From contig NC_091216.1 of NCBI RefSeq assembly GCF_040958095.1, positions 6,472,069-6,536,068 on the forward strand: a stretch of 64,000 bases of DNA, in the 5' to 3' direction. The notes below the pieces were generated by a model. That model worked only from the letters and a program-made list of their open reading frames with translations. It was not told the origin of the DNA and made no database searches. This DNA is from Procambarus clarkii. Its lineage: Eukaryota > Arthropoda > Malacostraca > Decapoda > Cambaridae. Position numbers and translations under genes: made by a program. This document shows, piece by piece, positions 23,638 to 33,663 of the stretch (the first letter of the stretch is position 1; each line of letters opens with the position of its first letter).

Positions 23638-24773
23638 CCGCACATTTGAATAGTTTGTTTTATGACAACTCCTCAAGCTGAATGTTCACCCTTCACACAT
23701 TTCTAACATATTTTTTTTAAAGTAAAACACATGCTTCAATATATCACCCACCAAATAAATATTAGTGTTATTCTTGTAACTTAAGGGATGCATCAGGGAA
23801 ACATCTCGTTCTCTGTACAGATAACATTTTTAAAGTGAAGACTGACTTAGGCTGTCTTCAATATAACATACACACCAAATAAATGTTAGTGTTATTCCTT
23901 GTAACATAACGTAACGGATCCAATGGTATTCATTTCATTACATAACGTGTGTGTGTGTAGATTTTTTTTTAGTTAAAATCTCAGATGATGAATGAGCCAG
24001 TCAGTCTGTCAGTCAGTCAGAAGGGACATGGTATTTATTTCATTTCATAACGTGTGTGTGTGTGTGTGTAGATTTTTTGGTTTAAATCTCAGCCGGAGCA
24101 TGCGCGCGCGGAGATTGACACAGCCTCTCATCATATTATCTGATTACTAATTGGAGGCGTTGAGCTATCGGTTGATAACACCATTTGGATGTGTATAGAC
24201 AACTCTTGATAAATGTTGTCTCGCACTGCGCCAAGATTCTTACTGAAGTGTATGAATGAAATGTAAGAGTATAAGGACCTTGTAAATACAAGTCTTTACA
24301 AGAGTTGGTCGAAACCACTTTGGGAATATTTTTTCTATCATGTGATTTCTGTGAGAGATAAGAGCTTGGATAAGTCAAATGAGTAATGTTATTTGAACGT
24401 GGATTATTATCATATGTAGTGTCTAACGCAGTTTCACAATTAAGTTTGGGTAAATGGATAAATAAAATGCTTTGTAACCAACTAAAATATATAATTTAAA
24501 CTAGCTAAAAATTAATTTCTTGTCAAACAGTAATGCAGTTAATAATACGTAACAATGAATTAGTTACTGAAAGAAACAAACAACAACAAAAAACCGAGAT
24601 ATTGAAATGAGACAACTAAACATGTAAAGAAAATTATTTGAACTTGTAATAAACACAAATATGAGAGGTTATACTGACTGGTTATCAATAAGTATTTACA
24701 TAAAATAGGTTACGATGTAAGATGATATAAAGACTAATACCTCGTGGGAGGGACGTGGTAGTACCACCAAGGG
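23638..24773. repeat. Dispersed repeat with TG microsatellites; otherwise no gene
   Basis: About 23876-24180 is an inverted relative of 52010-52604. Shared landmarks are GTGTGTGTGTAGATTTTTT, GGAGCATGCG followed by GCGCGGAGATTGA, and ACAGCCTCTC. The remainder, to 24773, is AT-rich with no recognisable gene; the 80-residue minus-strand frame at 24136-24378 is unsupported. Confidence 0.55.
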
Positions 24774-25306
24774 GGTTCTCTCTCACAAGATGTGGGCCGT
24801 CTCTCACAAGGCGACTCTCACACAAGATGTGTCTCACAAGATGTGTCTCTCTAACAAGATGTGGGCCGTCTCTCACAAGGCGACTCTCACACAAGATGTG
24901 TCTCACAAGATGTGTCTCTCTCACAAGATGTGGGCCGTCTCTCACAAGGCGACTCTCACACAAGATGTGTCTCACAAGATGTGTCTCTCTCACAAGATGT
25001 GGGCCGTCTCTCACAAGGCGACTCTCACACAAGATGTGTCTCACAAGATGTGTCTCTCTCACAAGATGTGGGCCGTCTCTCACAAGGCGACTCTCACACA
25101 AGATGTGTCTCACTAGATGTCTCTCTCACAAGATGTGGGCCGTCTCTCACAAGGCGACTCTCACACAAGATGTGTCTCACAAGATGTGTCTCTCTCACAA
25201 GATGTGTCTCACAAGATGTGTCTCTCTCACAAGATGTGTCTCACAAGATGTGGGCCGTCTCTCACAAGATGTGGGCCGTCTCTCACAAGGCGACTCTCTC
25301 ACACAA
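24774..25306. repeat. 69-bp minisatellite
   Basis: About five full units plus partial ones, each with GATGTGGGCCGTCTCTCAC, AAGGCGACTCTCACAC and TCTCACAAGATGTGTCTC. The unit is 23 codons, so several frames stay open across it on both strands; none is considered coding. The shorter TCTCACAAGATGTG sub-repeat is amplified at the right end. Confidence 0.95.
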
Positions 25307-25352
25307 GGAATTAACACACTTGTATGTGGAGAACATGTCTCCGAGCTCTTCT

Positions 25353-26978
25353 TGTGGGACATTTGGGGCTTGACTCTAATTATTTAAATATTAATATAGT
25401 AAAATTAATTACGAAGGACCACCCACTTTTATAGTAAAGAGGGAAACTGAGAAAATGTGATCATTAGAACATTCTAGATGAACCAGAAACTATGGATAAA
25501 ATACTAGAGAATATGATCATTGAAATAATTAATGGGCTGTATAATTAAATGAATCAAAGCCTCAAACACCTACATTGGGGGGTATTACTGGAACTCAGTA
25601 CGTCCAGGAACTAGTGTGGTTCGTTCACTAATCCAATGAATAATAATCTAATCCTATAAATACTTATGAAATCATTATCATTATCATTAAGGGGAACATA
25701 GATTATGAATATGTATAATAACAATTATAATAAACACATGTTAATCCAATGAACAGAGTTCTGCATGTAAAAGAGTACAGATAATAAATTCGAGGAATAC
25801 AAAAGGAATTTTAGCTTAATGACGATTCCTTAGAAGTTAGTCACGACGCTTCCTCTGATTCTCCTGGACTCGTCATGGAACACTGGGAGTTGATTAACAT
25901 GGGAAATGACAGCTCGGAGAATTCTTCACACACGCTGCAAAAACAATGGTTTCCAGTAGCAACAGATTAAACTACTGGATTTCTATGTTCAATAAATGGA
26001 TATTGATAAAAGGAGAAAGATAATGACCTGTGATTTTTAGTTGTTATACGTCGTCACGACAAGCTACCCAGCTATAAACCCACCCCCGATCTGATGCATC
26101 AAACAAGGTTAAGGTACTTAGCTAATATGGGCACTGTGTAAGTTAAGGCTTGCCGAAGGTCGCGTCCTAGGCAATTAGACTTGTCTTATCCTAGATACTG
26201 ACGCGCTCCACTGGCCGGTCACATGGAGTTACATAGAACCAAATTTAACAGGTTCCGTAAATGACACTGACACCAAGTGAAGGTATTGTCTGCAAGGTTC
26301 TTCACACCTCACAGTGGCGACTTTCTTCTGGAGATTTGATAGCGTTTACCCTGGTGGCTGGGTAATGGTGTCTCCTCGTGAGCACCCCGTAAACACGCCT
26401 ACTCCTGAGCGTTTCAACACGTGGACTGGCGTCTTCTTCCGCCGCGCTCCGCGTCCCGCGTTTAGTAACCAAATTATTTATTATGGATATTATCATTTCT
26501 CGCGGTTGTGCTTGAAATGCTCGGGTTAGGACGGGTTTATTATTTGGAAGAGTCACATATTATTATTTGCCAGTTCTGTGATAGTAAACGAACAATGGAG
26601 AAGAATTAATGTCTCTCCAGGGCATTCACTCGTGACGTTAATTTCATTACTAAATAACAGCTATAACTATAAACGCTCTATTTGGCTTTAGTTGGAGATC
26701 AGTTTATCTGTAATTAATTATCACACAGAACACCGTTGTTTATGGAGAATCAAATTAAATTCTCAGGCACATTGGATATAAATGTGTTTATTACAATGGA
26801 ATCTGACGCAATACTGGCGTCGGGTGACGTAAGAATTCTAGCCTTACTGTACAGATGTAATTATTAGTACATGTGAACTCTACGTTGGGTTAATTTTAAT
26901 CACTACAATGATTAGTAGAATTAGTAGTAATTAATGAGAATACAACAGTGTTGTATTTAGTGTTGGAAATTTCCAACA
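25353..26978 (-). repeat. BEL/Pao LTR1 (3' LTR of internal copy 1)
   Basis: 1,626 bp, TG...CA on the coding strand. One end is the perfect 18-bp palindrome TGTTGGAAATTTCCAACA; the other ends TGTCCCACA. It is the most diverged of the four (for example a 6-G run where the others have 11-14). The 84-residue minus-strand frame inside it (26302-26556) has no recognised motif. Confidence 0.9.
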
Positions 26979-27457
26979 TAACTCCGGGGGGAGGATTCTA
27001 GGGTCGTAGTGTAATGTGGAGTACTGACACCTAACCCGAAGTTGGTATTAATATTAGTATATTAGTATGTTAGTATGTTAGTACACACATAACGAATGTC
27101 CCGTATTTGTTAAGGACTTGCAAGAAACTTAGGTCTTGCTAATTTCATGTCAAATGAAACATGTTATTATGAATTACCTAAAGCTAATAATTAAGAAAGT
27201 TTACAATAACTCTGAGATTGGTGTCGCCATGACATGTAATATGTATGTTACAATTCTCTAGTCTGTAAACTCTCAAGTACTCTAGATAAATAATGTTATT
27301 TATAGCCTACACAATAATTAAAGATCTGAATCACACAATTTAAACAACAGAATCTACTGTGATGGGAATGTCCTGGGTCATAGTGACTTGTAATGGTTTG
27401 TTACTTGACATCACACCACAGTATCATCATAGTTATCTAAATTGGGTGTAAAAGGAA

Positions 27458-27612
27458 TTACTCTTGTTCAGAGTTGTAATAGGCTTGCAGATTCCGCATA
27501 CATTGTTGAGCAGCAGCTCTAGTGGGGCGGTTGCTCTGAGGATCAGAATTACTATCCTCGGAAATTACTGGGGAAACTGGACCTGGCTGATGTTCTCGCT
27601 CAGATAATTCAT
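27458..27612 (-). pseudogene. C-terminal tail of BEL pol, shifted frame (internal 1)
   Basis: After the integrase frame stops at 27609, a neighbouring frame continues for about 50 residues, rich in Ser, Asn and Gln, with NRPTRAAAQQC and a TAA at 27458-27460. The switch coincides with a run of five C on the minus strand (27613-27617). Copies 2 and 3 have the same arrangement. 26979-27457 between here and LTR1 is non-coding. Confidence 0.55.
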
Positions 27613-29651
27613 GGGGGAACCAGCTTCTCTAAAGTTTTTAGAGTAGTGTTGCCTCGGCATAAAACTTTAACTACTCTCAGGACACCTTGATGATCTGGAT
27701 GAATGGCAACAATTTTGCCTATGGGCCACTCTGACCTTGGTCCATCACTGTCGACTAGTACTAGGTCCCCTGGTTTTAATTGCACTTTATTGTAAGGACT
27801 CGAAGCTCCGTAGTGGTACTCTCGTAGAGCTGTGAGGTACTCTCGAGTCCACACCTCATTCCACCTGTTAATAACTCTGGAGAGATGCTGGTAGCTTTCC
27901 ACCAAGTCACCTCTGGTTACATGTGAAGGGTCTACCGGGTCCTCTTCGGCTAAAGGGATGAGAGGGCTCAGTAGACCTCCATGGATCAAGTGTGAGGGGC
28001 TCAGAGGTTCTCTCTGGGTGAAATCATCAGACAGGTAGGTTAATGGGCGGTTATTGACTCGCGCCTCGATTTCCACAACAATAGTTTGGAGTTCGGAGTA
28101 ACTGACCTTTTGTCTGTGTAAAGTTTTCCTTAGACACTTCTTGACTGTGCCTACCATTCGCTCATAGAACCCACCTTGCCAAGGGGCTCTCAGTGCTATG
28201 AATTTCCAGTGACATTGTCGTCTCTGTAGGACCGACTGTACTTCTGGGTGGTTCCAGACTTCTCGTAAACAAGCTTCTCCTGCCACAAAATTGGAACCAT
28301 TGTCCGATATCATTAATTTGGGACAAGATCTGCGAGCTGCAAATCTGCGGAAGGCCTGGATGAAGGCTTCAGCACTCATGTCTGAAGTGACTTCTAAATG
28401 TACGCCTCTGGTTGTAGCACACGTAAAGAGACAAATGTATGCTTTCACTAGTATATTATCTGGGTTGCCAGTGAGAAGTAAGGCTCCTGTGTAGTCAACA
28501 CCAGTGGTTTCGAAAGGACGAAGATGAACCACTCTTTCCTCAGGGAGTGTTGGAGGTCCTGGGTAAGGACATACTCTGGCATCGTATCTTTTACAGATTA
28601 CACAAGATTTAATATTTGACTTAACCGTCTGACGACCTTGAGGAAGCCAGTACTTTTGTCTAAGGTCGGTGAGAGTATCTAACACTCCACCATGTAAGGT
28701 ACCATATTGATGGTGATGTAAAACAAGAAGTTTAGTGATGATGTGGTGACGAGGTAGAAGAATTGGATTCTTTGTGTCCAAGTCAATTTTTGCATGAAGC
28801 AAACGTCCTCCACATCTTAGTATATTATGAGTGTTGGCATCATACCAGATACCTAGAGACTTAGTTAATTTATCTGGAAGATTTTCATATTCGCTTCCAT
28901 ATGTCTCTTGTTGTGCACGTTTGATCCAGTAGAGGATAGGATTGGGAAACTTATGTCGAATTCCTATCTTAGCAAGAAAATCAAACACATGTGCAGTTAC
29001 TCTTAATAACTTGCTTAAGTTAGAATAATTGTGAGGATCAATGGCTAAGATTCGTTGAGGTTCTGGTTCTTTCATGGGAGTGGTGATATTGGTCACTATG
29101 ACTTGTGGCTTTTGTTTGGGCCACTGACCACCAACAAGCCATGAAGGTCCATTGAACCACAGCGAAGACTTGATAAGTTGTTTTAGTGTTAATCCTCGAG
29201 ATAAATAATCTGCAGGATTGTCCTTAGTAGGAACATGTCTAAATTTATATCCAACAGATAACTCATGAATCTCCCTGACGCGATTACTGACGTAGGGAGT
29301 TTTGTTGTTGTTGTTTCTTACCCATTGTAAGACTGCCTCGTTGTCTGACCACACTACAATCTCACCAAAGTGGATATTATTGAGTGTCTTTGTCAGGCAA
29401 TGAGCCAATCTTACTCCCACCAGCAATGCAGTCAACTCCATTTGAGGTAAAGATCTCTTCTTAATGGGAGCAACTCTTGCTTTAGATGTGAGCAAAATTG
29501 ATTGTGCACTATTAACTAAGTAGGCTACTGCGCCGTAGGCTTTGCCAGAGGCATCGCAGAAAACGTGCAAATTGCTGGGTAAGTTTGGTCCTGAAGCATT
29601 ACGAGGAAATTTCAAAACGCCTAACTGATTAAAATCCGTTGAGAGTATCTG
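27609..29651 (-). CDS. BEL pol: RNase H and integrase (internal copy 1)
   Basis: 668 residues from the first ATG (29615); the frame is open back to the TGA at 29652-29654 and continues the RT frame. RNase H: HVFCDASGKAYG (first Asp), LPQMELTALLVG (Glu), VVWSDNEAVLQW (Asp), HVPTKDNPADYLSRG. Integrase: zinc-binding HHHQYGTLHGG and CVICKR, then the catalytic triad in TTGVDYTG (Asp), LMISDNGSNF (Asp) and GGFYERMVGTVKK (Glu). C-terminal LKPGDLVLVDSDG is the BEL-type tail domain. RNase H removes template RNA and integrase inserts the cDNA. The domain residues look intact, but the segment is cut off from RT by a TGA and from its tail by a frame change. Confidence 0.9.
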   Translation of the reverse strand, partial: QILSTDFNQLGVLKFPRNASGPNLPSNLHVFCDASGKAYGAVAYLVNSAQSILLTSKARVAPIKKRSLPQMELTALLVGVRLAHCLTKTLNNIHFGEIVVWSDNEAVLQWVRNNNNKTPYVSNRVREIHELSVGYKFRHVPTKDNPADYLSRGLTLKQLIKSSLWFNGPSWLVGGQWPKQKPQVIVTNITTPMKEPEPQRILAIDPHNYSNLSKLLRVTAHVFDFLAKIGIRHKFPNPILYWIKRAQQETYGSEYENLPDKLTKSLGIWYDANTHNILRCGGRLLHAKIDLDTKNPILLPRHHIITKLLVLHHHQYGTLHGGVLDTLTDLRQKYWLPQGRQTVKSNIKSCVICKRYDARVCPYPGPPTLPEERVVHLRPFETTGVDYTGALLLTGNPDNILVKAYICLFTCATTRGVHLEVTSDMSAEAFIQAFRRFAARRSCPKLMISDNGSNFVAGEACLREVWNHPEVQSVLQRRQCHWKFIALRAPWQGGFYERMVGTVKKCLRKTLHRQKVSYSELQTIVVEIEARVNNRPLTYLSDDFTQREPLSPSHLIHGGLLSPLIPLAEEDPVDPSHVTRGDLVESYQHLSRVINRWNEVWTREYLTALREYHYGASSPYNKVQLKPGDLVLVDSDGPRSEWPIGKIVAIHPDHQGVLRVVKVLCRGNTTLKTLEKLVPP

Positions 29652-30788
29652 TCATTTAGCTTGTAACTCACTTGGTAACGGATCATCCCATCCTATATGT
29701 TTCTGCCAGCACTCCTGCATTAGGAGTTTGCCCCTTATTAATATAGGACTAAGTAGGCCTAAAGGGTCAAATGGTTGACTGACAAACGAGAGCAGTGTTC
29801 TCATGGTAAGGGTTGAGTTATCAGTTTGTACTGACTTGACATTCATCTCGTCAGTACTGGTGTTCCATTCCACGCCTAGAACCTTTAATTGATTGAGTAC
29901 CTGATAACCTGGAAATTCTTTCTCGATTACCTGGTTGAGTAATTCATTATTTGAGGCCCATGACTGTAGTGGCATATTGGCTCCTAACAGTTCACGGTTA
30001 GCCTCATGGTAGATTTCTACCAGATCAGTTTGATCATTGGTTGTTCCCTGGAAATTGTCGACATACAAGTTGTCGCTAATGTCTGCCTTATAAGGGCTGT
30101 TAGATTTCCTCAAATGTGTGTCTAATGTTGCTTGTAAAAGAAACGGTGAGGACGTAGCTCCAAATAATACTGAGGCAAAACGATATGTGATGACTTCACT
30201 GTTAGGATCCAGTGGATCCTTAATCCAGAGGAATTTTGTGTAGTTACAATCTTCCTCCTGCAAACCTACTCGGAGGAAAGCTTTGCTGATATCAGCAGTA
30301 TAGGCGAAAATACCAGTGCGAAATCGTAACAGCACATCATGTAGTCTTTGTGTTAGGCTAGGTCCCGTTTGGAGACATTCATTTAAAGACACACTGCTTG
30401 GCTTTACTTTAGCACTACAGTTAAAGACAATACGAATAGGTGTTGTCAATGAGTCTTTCACCACAGAGTGATGAGGTAAATAATGACCTATTTTTCGGTC
30501 ATCGTGTTCAACAACCTCAATAAATTTACTGTTAAGTTGTTGTTGGATGAGTTGATGATACATGTTCAGTTTGTCAGGCGGCTTCTGTAGTCGTGTTAAT
30601 TGAGACTGCAATTGTGAGGCTGCCATAAAATAATTTACTGGAAGTTGTGGATGATCCAACTTCCATGGGAGTCTTACCCAGTATTGTTTATTTTCATAGC
30701 CAACTGTATCCAGGAATTGCTGGTAAGTCCACGTATCATCAGGACTTGGTTGTTCAGGGATAATTCCTAAAGTGTCTAAATCCCACAA
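29652..30788 (-). CDS. BEL pol: reverse transcriptase (internal copy 1)
   Basis: 378 residues; the frame is open further upstream to about 30850, through an LRFREISEDI-like stretch, so ATG 30788 is not a genuine start. RT motifs: TPIRIVFNCSAKVK, FAYTADISKAFLRVGL (first catalytic Asp), RFASVLFGATSSPFLL, and the active-site box DNLYVDNFQG, with Asn at the second position of the usual Asp pair. The connection domain follows (FVSQPFDPLGLLSPILIRGK). It terminates at TGA 29652-29654. It is joined to the protease frame only through a +1 shift at a run of five C (30842-30846). Copy-specific residues: Cys in EEDCNY and Ile in KHIGW, where copies 2 and 3 have Arg and Met. Confidence 0.9.
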   Translation of the reverse strand: MWDLDTLGIIPEQPSPDDTWTYQQFLDTVGYENKQYWVRLPWKLDHPQLPVNYFMAASQLQSQLTRLQKPPDKLNMYHQLIQQQLNSKFIEVVEHDDRKIGHYLPHHSVVKDSLTTPIRIVFNCSAKVKPSSVSLNECLQTGPSLTQRLHDVLLRFRTGIFAYTADISKAFLRVGLQEEDCNYTKFLWIKDPLDPNSEVITYRFASVLFGATSSPFLLQATLDTHLRKSNSPYKADISDNLYVDNFQGTTNDQTDLVEIYHEANRELLGANMPLQSWASNNELLNQVIEKEFPGYQVLNQLKVLGVEWNTSTDEMNVKSVQTDNSTLTMRTLLSFVSQPFDPLGLLSPILIRGKLLMQECWQKHIGWDDPLPSELQAK

Positions 30789-30819
30789 ACGATGTATTGG
30801 TGGGTCAGAGTCAATATCC

Positions 30820-31608
30820 TCAGATATTTCTCTGAAACGTAGGGGGTGACTGTTCCAAGCCTAGACACGCCACTATTATGTTATTAGATTGTTGGTTTGT
30901 GGACGCTGAATTTTGTCTGAAAAGCACCGGTCCCGTAAGCAGTTTGCCTCCTGCAGATGACAACAGATTCATTCCGTGTTGTCTGGTGCATCCAGTTATA
31001 AATTTGTAATAATGATCTGCGCCTATAAGTATTCCAACATCAGTGAGGCAGTCAGAATTTATTTTATAATCTGCTAGCCTCATGCGGTTTCGTCTAAGAT
31101 GTCTCGCAGTGCGAGCTAACCCTGTGACCTGCAGGTCTGTAGGAAGTTTATCAACTATTACTGCTTGTATTGGACTAGTGGAAGATCCGAGTCTCACTAA
31201 TACCTTAACTACTTGGTAGTCACGAGGTCCACTATTCGACAAGAAACCAGAAATATTTAACCTCACACTTTTGGCAGGTTTTAAATTTAACTCATCTACC
31301 AATTGTTGTGTAATGAAGGTTTTCTGTGAACCTTGGTCAAAAAGACCTCTAGTGTTAATTCTAGATCTTCGGTTTATTAGTCTAAGTTGAGCTGTAGGCA
31401 GAGTGGTATTATTGCCTGACTCAGTAGCAAGTACATTTACTTCTTGATGCACTTTGCAATATTGCACTGCGGTAGAATTCGTGGAATTCTCCCCAGTGGT
31501 CATGGTTGGTGTAGATTTTCTACATAAGGCGTAGTGATGTACACCTTGGTTGCATCTGTTGCAGGGACGTAGCTGCACAACACATTTTTTGGGATCATGA
31601 GAGCCCAT
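30820..31608 (-). CDS. BEL pol: gag zinc knuckle and A17-type aspartic protease (internal copy 1)
   Basis: 262 residues from the first ATG; the same frame is open to about 31641 and supplies the beginning of a knuckle, CTRCMGSHDPKKC. CNRCNQGVHHYALC follows. From about 80 a retropepsin-like domain begins with RGLFDQGSQKTFITQQLV, where Asp-Gln-Gly-Ser is the BEL/Pao active-site form, and runs through VGILIGADHYYKFITG. The protease processes the polyprotein. The frame lies -1 relative to gag; the switch would have to be near the A-run at 31639-31645. BEL/Pao elements normally use one continuous gag-pol frame, so this is probably a lesion. Confidence 0.85.
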   Translation of the reverse strand: MGSHDPKKCVVQLRPCNRCNQGVHHYALCRKSTPTMTTGENSTNSTAVQYCKVHQEVNVLATESGNNTTLPTAQLRLINRRSRINTRGLFDQGSQKTFITQQLVDELNLKPAKSVRLNISGFLSNSGPRDYQVVKVLVRLGSSTSPIQAVIVDKLPTDLQVTGLARTARHLRRNRMRLADYKINSDCLTDVGILIGADHYYKFITGCTRQHGMNLLSSAGGKLLTGPVLFRQNSASTNQQSNNIIVACLGLEQSPPTFQRNI

Positions 31609-32648
31609 GCACCTGGTGCACTTGATATTTCTTGTAACTTTTTAATCCTAGCATTATAAGTAGGATAAACAGAGCATTGGTAGGCGGTATGTCCTTGATT
31701 GCAGAGCAGACACCTTCTCTCTTTGTTTGACTTGTTCTCTTTAGTAGACAAGTCATTGGTTATCTCAGAAGGAGACACCGAATAAGTACCTACATTTCCA
31801 CTTCTTTTCCCAGTGGATGGAGTAGTTCTAGATGTAAATTTACTAGACTTATTTAAAGTCATTTTTGGTTTGACTGAAGTGTCAACTTGAGTTGAGTTAC
31901 AATGAGAGTTGGTAGAGGAGTTTGAAACTTTCTCCCCGTCTTGATTGGCTCTTTGTCTTTCGACTAAGGTATGTAGACCTTCTGTGATTTCTTTCAAAGT
32001 CAAAAAGGTCTTATTGTACATAGTACACAACTTATCTAAAGTTTCTCTTGGCAATTTTCGCTTAACAACTACTTTGGTCATCCATTCAGCTGACTGAACT
32101 TGGACTTTGAGGCTTAAGGCCTTGAGTAAAGTCTCTAACTCTAGTCTGAAAGTTTGGAGAGAATCTGTGGAATTATTGGCAGAAGGTAAATCTAGCAATT
32201 TTTGAACTAAGACAGTAACAGTTCTTTCCGTGTTATCGTAGTTGGTTTTGAGCAATTGAATAGCCAATGTGTAACCATCACTGGTCAGTGTTATATTAGA
32301 GATTACTTTCAAGGCTTCATTTCTTAACAAGCCTTGTAAATAAGTGAATTTGGTGGTTTGAGGAATGTTAGCTTTAGAGTCTACTGCATCTACGAATTTA
32401 CTCCAGAAATCATCCCAACTTTCATTCTCATCACCAGAGAATGTGGGTATATTGATTTGAGGTAATTTAACCTCAGGATCTGTATGCACAGCAGAAGCTA
32501 CTGCCAGCTTGTTTTTAGCGATTTGCTTCTTAAAGGGTAGAAGCTTAACTCGTATATCTTCTTCATATTGAGCTAACTCATCTATAACCTCCTCAAGTTC
32601 ACTACTTTCTACAGAAGTTGAGTGAAGTTCTGTCAAATACAAATTCAT
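31500..32648 (-). CDS. BEL gag (internal copy 1)
   Basis: 382 residues. LPQINIPTFSGDENESWDDF followed by FWSKFVDAVDS is the signature of the gag domain found before A17-type proteases (the DUF1759 type, by memory). The C-terminus has a zinc knuckle, CLLCNQGHTAYQC. It forms the particle that packages element RNA. The true N-terminus is probably upstream: a frame starting at ATG 32814 (MDTATKMKRTLIGLKGHL) runs to about 32735, where a 1-nt change in an A-run shifts it. The C-terminus is 26 residues longer than in copies 2 and 3 because one base removes a stop near 31578. Confidence 0.85.
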   Translation of the reverse strand: MNLYLTELHSTSVESSELEEVIDELAQYEEDIRVKLLPFKKQIAKNKLAVASAVHTDPEVKLPQINIPTFSGDENESWDDFWSKFVDAVDSKANIPQTTKFTYLQGLLRNEALKVISNITLTSDGYTLAIQLLKTNYDNTERTVTVLVQKLLDLPSANNSTDSLQTFRLELETLLKALSLKVQVQSAEWMTKVVVKRKLPRETLDKLCTMYNKTFLTLKEITEGLHTLVERQRANQDGEKVSNSSTNSHCNSTQVDTSVKPKMTLNKSSKFTSRTTPSTGKRSGNVGTYSVSPSEITNDLSTKENKSNKERRCLLCNQGHTAYQCSVYPTYNARIKKLQEISSAPGAWALMIPKNVLCSYVPATDATKVYITTPYVENLHQP

Positions 32649-33642
32649 GTGTTGCTTAATATGAGCAAATTTACTTTCAGCAACTTGTAATAAATCTTCT
32701 AATTCAAAGTAATCAACAGTTGACTTGTGACAGATTTTGACATTTATTAATCTGTCGGGTCAAATGACCTTTCAGACCGATAAGGGTCCTTTTCATTTTG
32801 GTAGCCGTGTCCATCTTGTTGGGTAAAGGCTAATTGGTTAGTAAATATTTATTACTGAGATAACTGGGATATTGACTCATTCAGTGGAGTTCAATATCAA
32901 TGAGAATAGCCTAATATACTTGAACAGACTATGGTTTTCCTACCTAACACGAAATAGCTAGATATTTTGTGCACTGTCTGAACTTCACCATTAGTTCTCG
33001 TCCGGTTAGCTCATCTATATCACCATCAGAGTTAATGGGGATTATCCCGCAATACACAAATAATGAATACAAGAGAAATATTATGGAGACACTCCAATCA
33101 GAATTATCTCAAAGTTTAATCCCACCCTGTATAGGGTCAGCACAAATAGTATAATACATACACTACTGACTAGCTTAAGTCTAGTCGTGAGAATTCCTAA
33201 CTAAGAACTATAAATTTATTTAGTCTGGGCTTGTACCAAATTCAGCACAATCTCAGTCTAAATTCTACCTAATAAGATTGGTAAAGATTATTGTGGTGCA
33301 GTAAGGTGAATATAATTGTGCTGTATTTTTGGGTTTTTTGTTTTTATAAGGGTGCACTTGTACACACAGGTGAAAACATATAAAGGTTATGAGCTGATGC
33401 TCCTAGTGACCTAAAAATTCTTACTTCAGTATGAAGTGTAGGTCTAAGTGTTGTGGGTAACTGACTGTGTCCCACTAAGGCTACCTTATACATGAGGTGA
33501 AAGTAGCAATGTGTTGGTGTGACTTAGACTAACTGATGTGTTACACTGTTGGTTGACACAATTAATTAAATAGTTAGTCTAGCTTACATCACACAAGGAT
33601 TAGTTATTAATAATTAGTATTTGTAATCATAAATTTAAGCCT
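32649..33642. other. BEL leader between primer-binding site and gag
   Basis: About 1 kb. The part near gag (to 32814) encodes the presumed gag N-terminus in a shifted frame. The rest is AT-rich and non-coding; a 61-residue plus-strand frame (32969-33154) is on the wrong strand and unsupported. The same leader occurs in copies 2 and 3. Confidence 0.6.
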
Positions 33643-33660
33643 ATCCGGTTCGAAGGACCA
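33643..33660 (-). promoter_or_regulatory. Primer-binding site, probably tRNA-Tyr (internal copy 1)
   Basis: TGGTCCTTCGAACCGGAT on the minus strand, three bases from the LTR. It is complementary, with about one mismatch, to the 3' end of animal tRNA-Tyr (CCGGCTCGAAGGACCA, from memory). It primes minus-strand cDNA. Confidence 0.65.
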
Positions 33661-33663
33661 TAA

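Noticed and set aside
26302..26556. 84-residue frame conserved in all four LTRs (also 34617, 42935 and 51253)
   Set aside because: It is conserved only because the LTRs are duplicates. There is no recognised motif, an overlapping plus-strand frame is equally conserved, and LTR position favours regulatory sequence.
28291..28494. Plus-strand frame repeated in the three BEL copies (also 36606 and 44924)
   Set aside because: Shadow of the integrase gene on the opposite strand.
31570..31650. Programmed -1 frameshift between BEL gag and protease at the A-run
   Set aside because: No canonical slippery heptamer is in frame, and the copy has other homopolymer lesions, so an indel is the simpler reading.
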